Below are positions 27,692 to 36,394 of a stretch of DNA of 64,000 nucleotides, piece after piece. The translations under genes and the position numbers were made by a program. The stretch comes from Prevotella sp. ne3005. GTDB taxonomy: Bacteria; Bacteroidota; Bacteroidia; Bacteroidales; Bacteroidaceae. The notes under the pieces were generated by a model. The model was not told where the DNA came from and did no database searches. It saw nothing but the letters and a program-made list of their open reading frames with translations. The stretch's first letter is position 1. The number at the start of each line of letters is the position of its first letter. The stretch covers positions 1 to 64,000 of the forward strand of contig NZ_FOCK01000003.1 of assembly GCF_900110085.1 (NCBI RefSeq), given 5' to 3'.

Positions 27692-28549
27692 CTATAGCGC
27701 CATGAAGCGTCTGAGAATCTCATCCACAGTTACCTCACGGTATTTGTTGGAGATCTCCGTTCTCGTTTCCCATTCCGTTTCCGATCCGATGTAGTTGAGT
27801 GTCATACCCAACTTCACCTCCTTCTCAGGAGTGGTCAGAATGATGTTATGCTTATGAGGGAAGTTCTTCTTCTGCAGGGGTTCAAACTGGCTATAGTCCC
27901 AGTTCAGCTGGGTATTGCCGTTGAAACGATCCTTATAAAGGATGTTTGCCATACGGATGAGGGCTGTGCTCTTGCTGGCGAGCCAACTATAGTCCATCTT
28001 TCCCTCCTCAAGGCTGATGATCATGTCGTCACCGCTCTCGATGGTCGAGTAGGTCTTCGTGGTGTCTACGGCATGCTTCATGATTTTGTTCTGGTTGGGC
28101 TTAAAGAGCTCATTCCAGAAGAGGGCCTGCAAAGAGTTGAAGTTCAGACCACTGTTACGCAGGAAGTCCACCTGGATATAAGGTGCCTTCAAGTACTGCT
28201 TGTTGATACGGTCCATGATGAGCACATAGTCCTTGGTCAGTTCAATACGTCCTGCCTCCACGAATCCGAAGGCCATCAGCTGCAGACGGATCACGTCGTC
28301 GCGCTTCATCTTGAGGTTACCAGTAAGCGTCAGCTTCTGAGGTCCCACTTCAACGGAGAACTTCACCTTAGAGGTAATAAACTTGGCTGTTTGTGCATTG
28401 TCCTGCACCTGTCCGATAAAGTTGGCCTTGCTGCGCTGCTCGGCAGTAAGTACTGTCGGTTCTTTTGCCTTCTTGTGGAAAATTCCGCACGATGATAATA
28501 GCAACGGCAATGCAAGGACTGCCACCTTGAAAATACTTGTACGTTTCAT
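27692..28549 (-). CDS. DUF4292 lipoprotein
   Basis: This 285-residue lipoprotein has lipobox LSSC (Cys about 21) followed by GIFHKK. It belongs to the Bacteroidota family DUF4292, whose fold resembles LolA/LolB-type lipid carriers, suggesting a role in lipoprotein or lipid transfer at the outer membrane; this is an inference from family resemblance. Its ATG overlaps the stop of the TPR gene (4 nt), and the EnvC-like gene follows after 33 nt. The order dut-TPR-DUF4292-M23 is widespread in the phylum. Confidence 0.85.
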   Translation of the reverse strand: MKRTSIFKVAVLALPLLLSSCGIFHKKAKEPTVLTAEQRSKANFIGQVQDNAQTAKFITSKVKFSVEVGPQKLTLTGNLKMKRDDVIRLQLMAFGFVEAGRIELTKDYVLIMDRINKQYLKAPYIQVDFLRNSGLNFNSLQALFWNELFKPNQNKIMKHAVDTTKTYSTIESGDDMIISLEEGKMDYSWLASKSTALIRMANILYKDRFNGNTQLNWDYSQFEPLQKKNFPHKHNIILTTPEKEVKLGMTLNYIGSETEWETRTEISNKYREVTVDEILRRFMAL

Positions 28550-30201
28550 TCTTCTTTTATTTTAAGTTTTATTTTGTCTGCATGTTCCAGAATCACACTG
28601 TTGTCTTGCTTCTCGTCTAGGTTTTGTACGGCCTGCTCGATATAGATCTTTGCCTCGGCATAACGTTTCTCCATATAGAGGATCCAGGCGTAGGTGTCAA
28701 GATAGGTCGAGTTCTTCGGCTCAGCCTTAATCGTCTTGTAGCTCATCTCCTCAGCCTTTGAGAGTCGTTCACCTCGCTCGCTGAGGTAATAGGCATAGTT
28801 GTTCAGGCAGCCAATATTGTCTTCTTTCCAAACCAAACAGGAATCATAGGCAGCGAAAGCCTCTTCAGCCTGTCCTTGTTGATGAAGGATGTCACCCATC
28901 ACGGCATAGAAGTCCGACACAATCTCTGGGTTGCTGTCATCCTTGATGACCCCGATGCCATTCTTGAAAGCAGAAAGGGCTTCGTCGAGCTTTTCCTGCT
29001 TATAGAAGGCGATGCCCTGATAATAGTAGAAGGCCATCTCGTCGGGGTTATACTGGCGGGCATCCTGACAGAGAGAAACCACGCGATCCATGTCCTCCTT
29101 TTCCCAGGCATAACCCACAAGCTGCAGGCGAGCCATCGAATTATCGGGGGCTATCGCCAGTGCCTGTTCCAGCACACGGCTGATACTGTCCTTCGGCATC
29201 TGCTTCGCATTCATATACGAGGCACAGAGCAGTGCCATGTCTTCATCCGACTGCGGACGGGCAAGCATCTTTCTGAAGAGTTGCAACACACGGGTACTGT
29301 CGCCCCCCTCCTGTTCACAGGCAGCTATCTCCTGGCGCAGCAGGTGTACACGTTCCTCCGATGTGGCATTGCCATTGAGCAATACACGCTCCGTCAGCGA
29401 ATCGGCCACCGTTTGATGTCCCAATGCCTGATGATAGGTACGCAGCGACATCAACACACGGTTGTTGTCGGGTTCCTGTTGTAGTATCTGGTCATATACC
29501 TTCAAGGCCTTCTTCACCTGCCCGTTCATCATCATGGTCTCCGCATAGAGAGCCATGTAGTTCAGGTCGTTGGGATACTTCTGGGCCAGGGCCTTGATCT
29601 CGGCGATGGCACCTTTCTTATTACCCTGTCGTGTAAAAATCTCACTCTTGGCCATGGAGATACGCTCGCTCTTACCGTCGATGGCCTCGATACGGTTCAG
29701 CACCTCTACAGCCTTGTCGTTGCGCCCCACCTGCTGATAGAGTTGGAAGAGAATCTCCAACAGATCCAGGCGTTCCTTGTCACGCTCATAGATCTTCTCC
29801 ACCACGGGGATGGCCTGAGCGAAGTCCTGCTGTCGGATATATATCTGAGCCAGCGTCTCCATATAGGTCACGTTGTCTGGCTGCAGGGCGGCGGCCTTCT
29901 TGAAACAGTCCACCGACTTCTCCGTATTCTTCAGGGCACTGTAATATTGGGCCAAGAAATAATACACCTCAGGCGCCTCGGGATTGAGTTCCTGACAATG
30001 GCGTAACAAATCGAAGGCAGCAGCATTGTTTCCTTTCTGACGTTGTATCATCGCCTCGAGGAAGAACTGGTCGAACTCTCTACTCGACTGAGCCACAGCA
30101 GGAAGAGATGAGAAGTGGAAAGCGAAAAGCATCAGGCATGCTGCACGCAATAGCGTCCAGCACATCATCCTCGACCTGATAATCACTCTCTTATTCATCA
30201 C
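28546..30201 (-). CDS. Tetratricopeptide repeat protein, exported
   Basis: This 551-residue protein has an N-terminal hydrophobic segment ([21 protein letters not shown], a probable signal peptide) and at least nine TPR units, for example [20 protein letters not shown] and [19 protein letters not shown], covering nearly the whole length. TPR proteins are scaffolds; this one probably acts in the periplasm with the neighbouring envelope lipoprotein. It overlaps dut by 4 nt upstream and DUF4292 by 4 nt downstream, so translation is coupled. Confidence 0.85.
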   Translation of the reverse strand: MMNKRVIIRSRMMCWTLLRAACLMLFAFHFSSLPAVAQSSREFDQFFLEAMIQRQKGNNAAAFDLLRHCQELNPEAPEVYYFLAQYYSALKNTEKSVDCFKKAAALQPDNVTYMETLAQIYIRQQDFAQAIPVVEKIYERDKERLDLLEILFQLYQQVGRNDKAVEVLNRIEAIDGKSERISMAKSEIFTRQGNKKGAIAEIKALAQKYPNDLNYMALYAETMMMNGQVKKALKVYDQILQQEPDNNRVLMSLRTYHQALGHQTVADSLTERVLLNGNATSEERVHLLRQEIAACEQEGGDSTRVLQLFRKMLARPQSDEDMALLCASYMNAKQMPKDSISRVLEQALAIAPDNSMARLQLVGYAWEKEDMDRVVSLCQDARQYNPDEMAFYYYQGIAFYKQEKLDEALSAFKNGIGVIKDDSNPEIVSDFYAVMGDILHQQGQAEEAFAAYDSCLVWKEDNIGCLNNYAYYLSERGERLSKAEEMSYKTIKAEPKNSTYLDTYAWILYMEKRYAEAKIYIEQAVQNLDEKQDNSVILEHADKIKLKIKEE

Positions 30202-30635
30202 TTAACTCCCGAATGTCCGAATCCACCTTCACCACGCTCCGTCTCGTCGAGCACTTCTACGGCAATCAGCTCTCCCTGCTCATGACGGGCGATAATCATC
30301 TGGGCGATACGCTCGCCGTCTTCCACCACGAAATCCTCCTGCGAGAGATTGATCAGGATAACACCGATTTCTCCACGATAGTCAGCATCGATCGTACCTG
30401 GGGTGTTCAGCACCGTGATGCCCTTCTTCAGGGCCAGACCGCTACGGGGTCTCACCTGCGCCTCAAAACCGGCGGGCAGGGCGATGTGAAGACCTGTGGG
30501 AATCAGTTTACGCTCCAGAGGTTTCAGGGTGACAGGGGCATCAAGATTAGCCCTCAGATCCATACCGGCACTCTGCGGAGTGGCATACTGTGGCAAAGGT
30601 TGATGGCCCTTGTTGACGACTTGTATTTTAAGCAT
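30198..30635 (-). CDS. dut: dUTP diphosphatase (trimeric dUTPase)
   Basis: This 145-residue protein has all five dUTPase motifs: AGMDLRA (I), [10 protein letters not shown] (II), [14 protein letters not shown] (III, with catalytic Asp), GERIAQMII (IV) and the C-terminal arm [10 protein letters not shown] (V). It hydrolyses dUTP to dUMP and PPi, keeping uracil out of DNA and feeding thymidylate synthesis. It is the first gene of a four-gene operon with envelope genes. The divergent dgt gene also acts on dNTPs. Confidence 0.97.
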   Translation of the reverse strand: MLKIQVVNKGHQPLPQYATPQSAGMDLRANLDAPVTLKPLERKLIPTGLHIALPAGFEAQVRPRSGLALKKGITVLNTPGTIDADYRGEIGVILINLSQEDFVVEDGERIAQMIIARHEQGELIAVEVLDETERGEGGFGHSGVK

Positions 30636-30663
30636 ACTTTTAAAATTCTATTTTAATCACGTG

Positions 30664-30671
30664 CAAAAGTA
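30664..30671 (-). promoter_or_regulatory. dut operon -7 box
   Basis: TACTTTTG on the minus strand with a leader of about 25 nt. With the divergent dgt box it forms a 12-bp inverted pair, GTGCAAAAGTAA at 30661-30672 and TTACTTTTGCAC at 30734-30745. Confidence 0.6.
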
Positions 30672-30734
30672 ATGCTTTTTTCCCAATTAGCCATAATTTT
30701 ACCCGAAAAATATGGTTTTTTAGGTGAAAATAGT

Positions 30735-30742
30735 TACTTTTG
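30735..30742 (+). promoter_or_regulatory. dgt -7 box
   Basis: TACTTTTG, 10 nt before ATG 30753, so a leader of only a few nucleotides is expected. Confidence 0.6.
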
Positions 30743-30752
30743 CACCCGAAAT

Positions 30753-32093
30753 ATGATGAATTGGCAACAACTGATATCCAATAAGCGCCTCGGGCAGGAG
30801 CATCGCCACCCTGAGCGCCACGATGACAGAACGGAGTTCAAACGCGATTACGACCGTCTGATTTTCTCCGCTCCTTTCCGTCGTCTGCAGAACAAGACAC
30901 AGGTCTTTCCCCTGCCTGGCAGCATCTTCGTACACAACCGCCTTACGCACTCTTTAGAAGTGGCCAGCGTAGGCATGTCGCTGGGCAACGACGTGGCCCA
31001 GCAGCTCACCATGCGGCACCCCGAGCTGAAGGATGCGCTATTTCAGGAAATCGGACAGATTGTATCTACCGCCTGTCTCGCCCACGACTTGGGCAATCCG
31101 CCCTTTGGCCATAGTGGTGAGAAGGCCATGGAGGCCTACTTCCTCGAAGGCCCGGGTTGTGACTTGCAGCGCGAAGTGAGTCCTACGTTCTGGAACGACC
31201 TCACCCACTTCGAGGGCAATGCCAATGCCTTCCGCTTGTTGACGCATCAGTTCAAGGGCCGCCGACCTGGCGGTTTTGTCATGACTTATTCAACCTTGGC
31301 CAGCATCGTGAAATACCCCTACTCCTCGTCGGCAGCTGGCAAGAAAGGTAAGTTCGGCTTCTTTGAGTCCGAGAAAGAGTCCTATCTCAGAATTGCCGAA
31401 GAACTGGGCATGCCTTGCCTCTCTGCGATGGGCGAGCCACTCCGTTTTGCCCGCCATCCATTAGTGTATCTCGTTGAGGCTGCCGATGATATCTGCTATG
31501 AGATTATGGACATTGAAGATGCCCACAAACTTAAAATTCTTTCGCATGATGAAACCATGCAGATGCTTTTGGGTTTCTTCGATGCCGAGAGTCAGCAGCA
31601 CATCCTTCAGCGCATCAATGAGGAAGGCGTGACAGACGATAATGAAAAGGTGGTCTATCTGCGGGCCTGCGTCATCGGAAAACTCGAGAACGAGTGCGTC
31701 AGAGTGTTTGTAGAGCACGAAGAGGATATTCTTAATGCCACATTCCAAGGAAGCCTCATCGACCATATTGGCGAGTTGCAGAAGGAGGCATACGAACGTT
31801 GCTGCCAACTTTCTGTTAAGAAAATCTACAAGAGTCGCCCCGTGCTCGATGTCGAACTCTCTGGTTATCAGATCATCCAGACGCTCATGCAGCAGTTCAT
31901 CGGGGCTGCCGTCCATCCTGAGCGTTTCTATTCCAAGCACTTGATCAGTCGTGTGTCGAGCCAATACGACATCGACGCCCCTGACCTCGAAACGCGCCTC
32001 ATGGCCGTCATCGACTACATCAGTGGCATGACTGATGTCTACGCCCTTGACGTCTATCAAAAAATCAATGGCATCTCGCTTCCGATTGTGTGA
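30753..32093 (+). CDS. dgt: Deoxyguanosinetriphosphate triphosphohydrolase
   Basis: This 446-residue HD-superfamily enzyme cleaves dNTPs to nucleoside plus triphosphate. The N-terminal dGTPase signature FSAPFRRLQNKTQVF, the first His in NRLTHSLEVA and the HD pair in CLAHDLGNPPFGHSGE are present. Length agrees with the long Bacteroidota dGTPases. The frame is open from 30672, but the promoter lies inside that extension, so ATG 30753 (or 30756) is chosen. It is monocistronic, and the convergent lipoprotein gene ends 11 nt downstream. Confidence 0.93.
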   Translation: MMNWQQLISNKRLGQEHRHPERHDDRTEFKRDYDRLIFSAPFRRLQNKTQVFPLPGSIFVHNRLTHSLEVASVGMSLGNDVAQQLTMRHPELKDALFQEIGQIVSTACLAHDLGNPPFGHSGEKAMEAYFLEGPGCDLQREVSPTFWNDLTHFEGNANAFRLLTHQFKGRRPGGFVMTYSTLASIVKYPYSSSAAGKKGKFGFFESEKESYLRIAEELGMPCLSAMGEPLRFARHPLVYLVEAADDICYEIMDIEDAHKLKILSHDETMQMLLGFFDAESQQHILQRINEEGVTDDNEKVVYLRACVIGKLENECVRVFVEHEEDILNATFQGSLIDHIGELQKEAYERCCQLSVKKIYKSRPVLDVELSGYQIIQTLMQQFIGAAVHPERFYSKHLISRVSSQYDIDAPDLETRLMAVIDYISGMTDVYALDVYQKINGISLPIV

Positions 32094-32104
32094 CTACGGA
32101 AATG

Positions 32105-32608
32105 TCAATTTTCTTCTTCAGGGAATTCTACTTGGATGCCGTCTTGGATGAGCTCGGCCATTAGACCTTGAATACGGGCGAGACCATCGCCTTTGGGAGA
32201 GGCGTTAGAACCATGGGAGGAGATGGATGAGCCATCAGAGAATTTGGCCCTGAAAGACCAACCCCAGCCATCGAGCACTTCCATCTTGGGGCGATAAGAC
32301 TCTTTGTACTTAAACATCTTCTCGTCTTCGATAATCTGTCGGAATTGGTTCATGGTCTCATGAGAAAGCTGTTTCTGGAACAAAGGGCCATAGCTCTCTT
32401 TCATGGCACGAAGTACGAAAACGCCCGTAGAATCAGGCTCTGCACAACCATACCACTCGTAGCCAGCCATCGTTCCACTACGGGTTAGTTCCACACGTAC
32501 CAGAGAGCCCTCGGGCATTCTTTTTACTGTACAGCCCACCAAACCAAGAAGACCGCCAAATAAGCACAAAAACAAGCTTCTAACTTTCATCATTTCTGTT
32601 TCATTCAA
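32105..32608 (-). CDS. Small lipoprotein of unknown function
   Basis: This protein of about 160 residues has a signal peptide with lipobox LVGC (Cys about 26 from ATG 32608). It has a beta-rich body (MAGYEWYGCAEPDSTGVFVLRAMKESY) and a region DGSSISSHGSNASPKGDG. I do not recognise a family with assurance. A -7 box TATATTTG (32621-32628) sits 12 nt before ATG 32608; ATG 32590 is an alternative start with a better signal peptide. It is monocistronic. Confidence 0.65.
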   Translation of the reverse strand: MNETEMMKVRSLFLCLFGGLLGLVGCTVKRMPEGSLVRVELTRSGTMAGYEWYGCAEPDSTGVFVLRAMKESYGPLFQKQLSHETMNQFRQIIEDEKMFKYKESYRPKMEVLDGWGWSFRAKFSDGSSISSHGSNASPKGDGLARIQGLMAELIQDGIQVEFPEEEN

Positions 32609-32787
32609 GAATTAATGGTGCAAATATAATGCATTTTTTCTGCAAAATACAAATAAATCAAGATTTATTTTGTAATTTTGGAAGAAAAAGCAATCTTTCT
32701 AATAAATAAAGTCAGTTCGGGGGATTGAGAAATGTGGCGGGTTACGATTTGGAGACCGTTCTCAATTCCACGTTCTGCATCAAATTG

Positions 32788-32853
32788 CTTTCAAAGAACT
32801 CCTGACTCCAACCCACCAGCCGTTACATGGATCTTTTGTCGGATGCAAAGGTA
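32788..32853 (-). ncRNA. Orphan rRNA-leader-like transcription start (promoter plus boxA-like motif)
   Basis: On the minus strand TACCTTTG (32846-32853) is followed 44 nt later by GAGTTCTTTGAAAG (32788-32801), the same 14-mer at practically the same spacing as in the rRNA leader at 35-99. No rRNA follows. The next 100 nt down to about 32700 contain no convincing ORF, and the nearest gene on that strand starts at 32608. The stretch 32629-32897 thus holds this putative leader RNA and otherwise nothing I can name. Confidence 0.45.
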
Positions 32854-32897
32854 CGATAATTATTTGAAATCACCAAATATCTTTCATTATTTCTACA

Positions 32898-33596
32898 TTA
32901 TAATGTCTGTAGCTTTACTCCTATCGACAAGCCGAGGATGTCCTTCAGTGGCACACTGCTGTCTTGGAACTTGGCGCGGATATAGAGGTCACAGGAACTG
33001 ACTTCGTAGAACAACGTGACACTCTTGGCATACTTACGGCGGTTGCTGGGAATCTCCCATGTGATGTGCTGTCCGAGGGCGACATTCAGACGGAACTTGG
33101 TGGACATGAACTCGTAGTATTTGTCTGGATAGCGACTGGGCTGGCTCTTCCAGAACTCATGGCCATAGACCGTGTTGACATAGAGGCTGGCGGTGAGTGG
33201 GCTTAGCGTCCAGCCGCGTTTCCATGCTGTTGCCGATGTGTCGTGCGGGCCTGTTATGGGCAGGTTCCAGGGTATGAAGTTCTCTTTCAGTGTCATCGTC
33301 AGTTTGCCACGAGTGCTTTGATGTTTGGGGATATAGCCCCAAAGCAGATGCGTTTCCCAGTGCTGACGGCCATAGCCCCAACCGATGCCCGCAGATAGAA
33401 CACCCATGTTGCCGGCATTCTGGATGACAAACTGATTGGGGATGAGCGAGGCCCATCGGCGCTGACGCAGTTCGACACGATGTCTGTAGGTGGCGTTTTC
33501 CTGATTGACGACGTTGATACTATCTTGTGCAAACACAGCAACCACCTGCACCAACAGACAGATATTAATAACGAATCTGTTCCATCTCATAGCCAT
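32898..33596 (-). CDS. Putative outer-membrane protein of unknown function
   Basis: This 232-residue protein has a signal peptide (VINICLLVQVVAVFA) followed by a beta-strand-rich body with alternating aromatic residues (GVLSAGIGWGYGRQHWETHLLWGYIP), suggesting a small outer-membrane barrel. No family was recognised. It begins inside the end of the phosphoesterase gene (32-nt overlap; an internal ATG at 33590 is possible). It is third in the operon wHTH-phosphoesterase-OMP that starts from the 34645-34687 promoter. Confidence 0.7.
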   Translation of the reverse strand: MAMRWNRFVINICLLVQVVAVFAQDSINVVNQENATYRHRVELRQRRWASLIPNQFVIQNAGNMGVLSAGIGWGYGRQHWETHLLWGYIPKHQSTRGKLTMTLKENFIPWNLPITGPHDTSATAWKRGWTLSPLTASLYVNTVYGHEFWKSQPSRYPDKYYEFMSTKFRLNVALGQHITWEIPSNRRKYAKSVTLFYEVSSCDLYIRAKFQDSSVPLKDILGLSIGVKLQTL

Positions 33597-34395
33597 CAGG
33601 GGTTATAGTCATGATACGATAGTTACGATGCTCGGCGCAGTCGATGCCCCAAAAGACAACGGTGCGCACCGATTGTCTAAGGTCATCATCATAGAGGCTG
33701 CCAACGTCATCCCCGTGACAATGTCCATAGACGCAGCACATCAGCCCAGGGAAGAAGTCGAGGTAACGACGGAACGCCTTGCACACATTATTATTAAACT
33801 GGTCGCTGTAGGGTGGTGCATGCATCACGATAACGGTGCGGTCAAAACGCGCAGAGTCTCGAGTCGTTTCCTCTTCCATGAAGTCGAAGTTAGGCACAGC
33901 AGCCATATAGTCGTACTCTGTGGCATTGGTGTTCAGGCAAACGAACTTCACACGGGCTGCAATAAACGAGAAGTCCATCTTGCCATACATTACGCTATAC
34001 GTCTGGTCACCTGTACCGAGGAAGTCGTGATTTCCTATCAGTGCCACATACGGCATACGAAGACCATTCAAAATGTCACGCGACCACTCAAACTCCTTCG
34101 TTGTCCCCGTATCCGTCAGGTCGCCACAATGCACGACGAAATCGACGTTCATATGGTTTACGTCTGCCACCTCGTCTCGTGCATCTGAGTGCCACAGATG
34201 CGTGTCGCTGATGAAAGCGATACGCAGTGTATCATTGTCTGTAAAAGCCTCTTCTATTCTGGCCATATTCTTCGTGTTCAGATTGTGCTCTCCTTTGATA
34301 TGCACATCGTAGGGGTGCGTCTGAAACACATCGTCGCATGATGCCAGAAGGACGATGGATAGCAGTGGAGAATATAGATTCCTATACCGCATCAA
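33565..34395 (-). CDS. Calcineurin-like metallophosphoesterase lipoprotein
   Basis: This 276-residue protein has lipobox LASC (Cys about 20), so it is predicted to be exported and lipidated. The full metallophosphoesterase motif set is present: DTH (SDTHLW), GDLTD, GNHD, a His in VMHAPP and GHCHGD, the ligands of the two-metal centre. The family hydrolyses phosphomonoesters or phosphodiesters; in this envelope-lipid neighbourhood a lipid or cell-wall phosphate substrate is plausible but unproven. Its start overlaps the wHTH stop (4 nt). Confidence 0.88.
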   Translation of the reverse strand: MMRYRNLYSPLLSIVLLASCDDVFQTHPYDVHIKGEHNLNTKNMARIEEAFTDNDTLRIAFISDTHLWHSDARDEVADVNHMNVDFVVHCGDLTDTGTTKEFEWSRDILNGLRMPYVALIGNHDFLGTGDQTYSVMYGKMDFSFIAARVKFVCLNTNATEYDYMAAVPNFDFMEEETTRDSARFDRTVIVMHAPPYSDQFNNNVCKAFRRYLDFFPGLMCCVYGHCHGDDVGSLYDDDLRQSVRTVVFWGIDCAEHRNYRIMTITPDGYEMEQIRY

Positions 34396-34607
34396 TAGTA
34401 CTTCTCTTGATACACATACAGCGAGACCACTCCGTTCTGCTCCTGGAAATCCAGTTTGTCCTCACGGGCCAACCATCCCAAGGCACTGTAAGCCGACTCC
34501 GTGTCAAGTCCCGTTGTCTCTATTAAGTCATCGAACGACATGGCTCCATTAGCATGTAATGTCTGCCAGACCAGTCCTGCATTTGTTCCAATTTCTTCTT
34601 TGTTCAT
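34392..34607 (-). CDS. Small winged-helix protein (DUF2582-like)
   Basis: This 71-residue protein starts at ATG 34607 (MNKEEIGTNAGLVWQ). It is a compact winged helix (LHANGAMSFDDLIETTGLDTESAYSALGWLAREDKL) of the DUF2582 type, common as small chromosomal proteins in Bacteroidota, with a possible DNA-binding role. A longer frame upstream runs through the promoter and is not used. It is first in an operon with the phosphoesterase and OMP genes, under the shared regulon element, so it could itself take part in regulation. Confidence 0.75.
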   Translation of the reverse strand: MNKEEIGTNAGLVWQTLHANGAMSFDDLIETTGLDTESAYSALGWLAREDKLDFQEQNGVVSLYVYQEKYY

Positions 34608-34644
34608 AAGTCGTTGTATTTTAGTGAAACATTCTTTCTGAGTG

Positions 34645-34687
34645 CGAAGGTAGCGCAAAAAACGCACACTTTGGTGTTCTGGACTTC
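34645..34687 (-). promoter_or_regulatory. Regulon element (a) and -7 box for wHTH-phosphoesterase-OMP
   Basis: The 25-bp element occupies 34663-34687 on the minus strand (begins GAAGTCCAGAACACC). After exactly 10 nt comes the imperfect -7 box TACCTTCG (34645-34652). Confidence 0.75.
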
Positions 34688-34737
34688 CTGAAAGATGCCA
34701 TTCTTCGGGCGTACTTCTCGTTGGGTACAATTAAGCC

Positions 34738-34780
34738 GAAATCTGCGACAGCCAAGTGTCGCAAATTGTCGCTACTTTTG
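34738..34780 (+). promoter_or_regulatory. Regulon element (b) and -7 box for tolC-hlyD
   Basis: The 25-bp element is at 34738-34762 (begins GAAATCTGCGACAGCC) and includes the inverted pair GCGACA/TGTCGC (34745-34750, 34757-34762). Ten nt later comes TACTTTTG (34773-34780). The stretch resembles the 41704-41746 promoter over its whole length. Confidence 0.8.
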
Positions 34781-34788
34781 CAGCCGAT

Positions 34789-36255
34789 ATGAAAAGATTG
34801 AATAGATGTATAAGTTTAGCATGGCTTGTGGCAGTGACGATGCCTGTCGGCGCACAAAGGCTACGGGTAGGCGAGCCTGCTGGCTCGGGAATGAGGCTAC
34901 TGACTTTGGACAGTTGTCGGGCGATGGCGTTGCAGAATAACAAGCAGATGCAGATATCAAGAACCAAGCAGGAGGTGGCGGCAGACGTCCGACGTTCGGC
35001 ACGTACCAAATACTTGCCTCATGTCAATGCCATCGGTGCATACGAACACACGAGCAAAGAAGTTTCGCTGCTGAGTGACGAGCAGAAGACTGCGTTGTCG
35101 AATCTTGGCTCGGCGGTTGCTCCAGGCGTTCAGGAACTGACGGGCCTCAATGCATCTAACCTTGCCCCGCTGATGAACGCCAAGGGGCAAGACTTGGTGG
35201 ATGCCCTGCGCACTGACTCGCGAAACATCTTTGCTGGCTCGGTCCTGTTGACACAACCTATTTATATGGGTGGTGCTATCGTTGCGGCCAACAAGATGGC
35301 AGACCTGAGTGAGCAGATGACGGCCAACCAGACAGAGCAGCAGCGGCAACAGACCATCTACGATGTGGATCAAGCCTACTGGCAGGTGGTGTCGCTGACG
35401 CACAAGAAGCGTCTGGCTGAGAGTTATCTCCAACTGGTGAGGCAACTGGAAAGTGATGTCAGTCGGATGGTCATCGAGGGTGTAGCCACCCGCAGTGACC
35501 TGCTCAGCGTCGGCGTGAAGGTAAACGAGGCCGAGATGAATGTCACCAAGGTCAACGACGGACTGGTGCTCTCGAAAATGCTACTCTGCCAGCGCATAGG
35601 GCTGCCCGTCAGCGATCAGATTACGTTGACAGACGAAAGTAGTCAAGAAATTGTCGCGACGGAAGAGACGGCACTCACTCCGAATGTTACTCTGGCCATG
35701 AACCTGCGTCCCGAACTCCGAATGCTCCTAAATACGGTAGACATTTCTAAGCAGTCCACCCGCCTGCTCCGTGCTACTGGTCTGCCACAAATAGCCCTGA
35801 CAGGCGGCTATGCGGTGAGCAATCCCAACGTGCTGAACGGCTTCGAAAAGAAGTTCGACGGCTTTTGGCATATCGGTATCGTCGCCAGAGTACCCATCTG
35901 GAACTGGGGCGACGTAAGATATAAGGTACGCGCATCAAAGGGAGCCACCGCCATTGCCTCTCTCGAACTGGAAGAGGCCCGCGAGAAGATAGAACTGCAA
36001 GTTAGCCAGAACGCCTTCCGCGTGGATGAAGCCTACAAGCGGTTGGCTATGGCCCGCAGCGACATCCGTCATGCCGACGAGAACCTGCGCACCGCCAACC
36101 TGGGTTTCAAGGAGGGGGTCATCTCGACAACCGCCGTTATGGAGGCGCAGACAGCCTGGCTTCAGGCGCAGTCGCAGCAGATTGATGCTGAAATCGATGT
36201 CCGCCTCTCGCAAACCGATTTGCAGAAAGCGCTTGGTGTCTTAAGTGAAAAGTGA
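34789..36255 (+). CDS. TolC-family outer-membrane efflux protein
   Basis: This 488-residue protein starts at ATG 34789, 8 nt after the -7 box. A signal peptide (LAWLVAVTMPVGA) precedes two repeated outer-membrane efflux domains of long helices (LTLDSCRAMALQNNKQM; and the second half from NLRPELRMLL, residue about 310). It forms the trimeric exit duct of tripartite pumps. The periplasmic adaptor gene follows after 139 nt. The last codons (SEK) and the stop lie in a GTGAAAA heptad repeat. It shares its operator with the lipid cluster and the ABC-2 permeases. Confidence 0.92.
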   Translation: MKRLNRCISLAWLVAVTMPVGAQRLRVGEPAGSGMRLLTLDSCRAMALQNNKQMQISRTKQEVAADVRRSARTKYLPHVNAIGAYEHTSKEVSLLSDEQKTALSNLGSAVAPGVQELTGLNASNLAPLMNAKGQDLVDALRTDSRNIFAGSVLLTQPIYMGGAIVAANKMADLSEQMTANQTEQQRQQTIYDVDQAYWQVVSLTHKKRLAESYLQLVRQLESDVSRMVIEGVATRSDLLSVGVKVNEAEMNVTKVNDGLVLSKMLLCQRIGLPVSDQITLTDESSQEIVATEETALTPNVTLAMNLRPELRMLLNTVDISKQSTRLLRATGLPQIALTGGYAVSNPNVLNGFEKKFDGFWHIGIVARVPIWNWGDVRYKVRASKGATAIASLELEEAREKIELQVSQNAFRVDEAYKRLAMARSDIRHADENLRTANLGFKEGVISTTAVMEAQTAWLQAQSQQIDAEIDVRLSQTDLQKALGVLSEK

Positions 36256-36390
36256 ACTTTTGGAGCAGCGAGAGCCATCAAGCTTGCTTGTTTGGCCGAG
36301 TCGTGACAAAAGTCAACGAAGTTAAGAGTGAAAAGTGAAAAATTTGCTACCGCTCTATGTAATCATAAAGTTCAAAATTCAAAGTTCAAA
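36245..36390 (+). repeat. Heptanucleotide repeats between tolC and hlyD
   Basis: GTGAAAA is doubled at 36328-36341, with a copy and a half at 36245-36257. AATTTGCTACCGC follows at 36341-36353, and the heptads GTTCAAA, ATTCAAA, GTTCAAA run 36370-36390, ending 4 nt before the hlyD ATG. The same 13-mer with heptads recurs at 46218-46257. Confidence 0.75.
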
Positions 36391-36394
36391 TATT

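Noticed and set aside
30661..30745. 12-bp inverted repeat GTGCAAAAGTAA/TTACTTTTGCAC as an operator between dut and dgt
   Set aside because: Both arms are simply the two divergent -7 boxes with their usual flanks; no extra signal is needed.
32700..32850. Possible tRNA in the orphan leader region
   Set aside because: No acceptor stem, D-arm or T-loop pattern could be laid out on either strand.
32732..33001. Small plus-strand frame between the lipoprotein and OMP genes
   Set aside because: It overlaps the promoter of the orphan leader and the end of the OMP gene and has no start signal or recognisable content.
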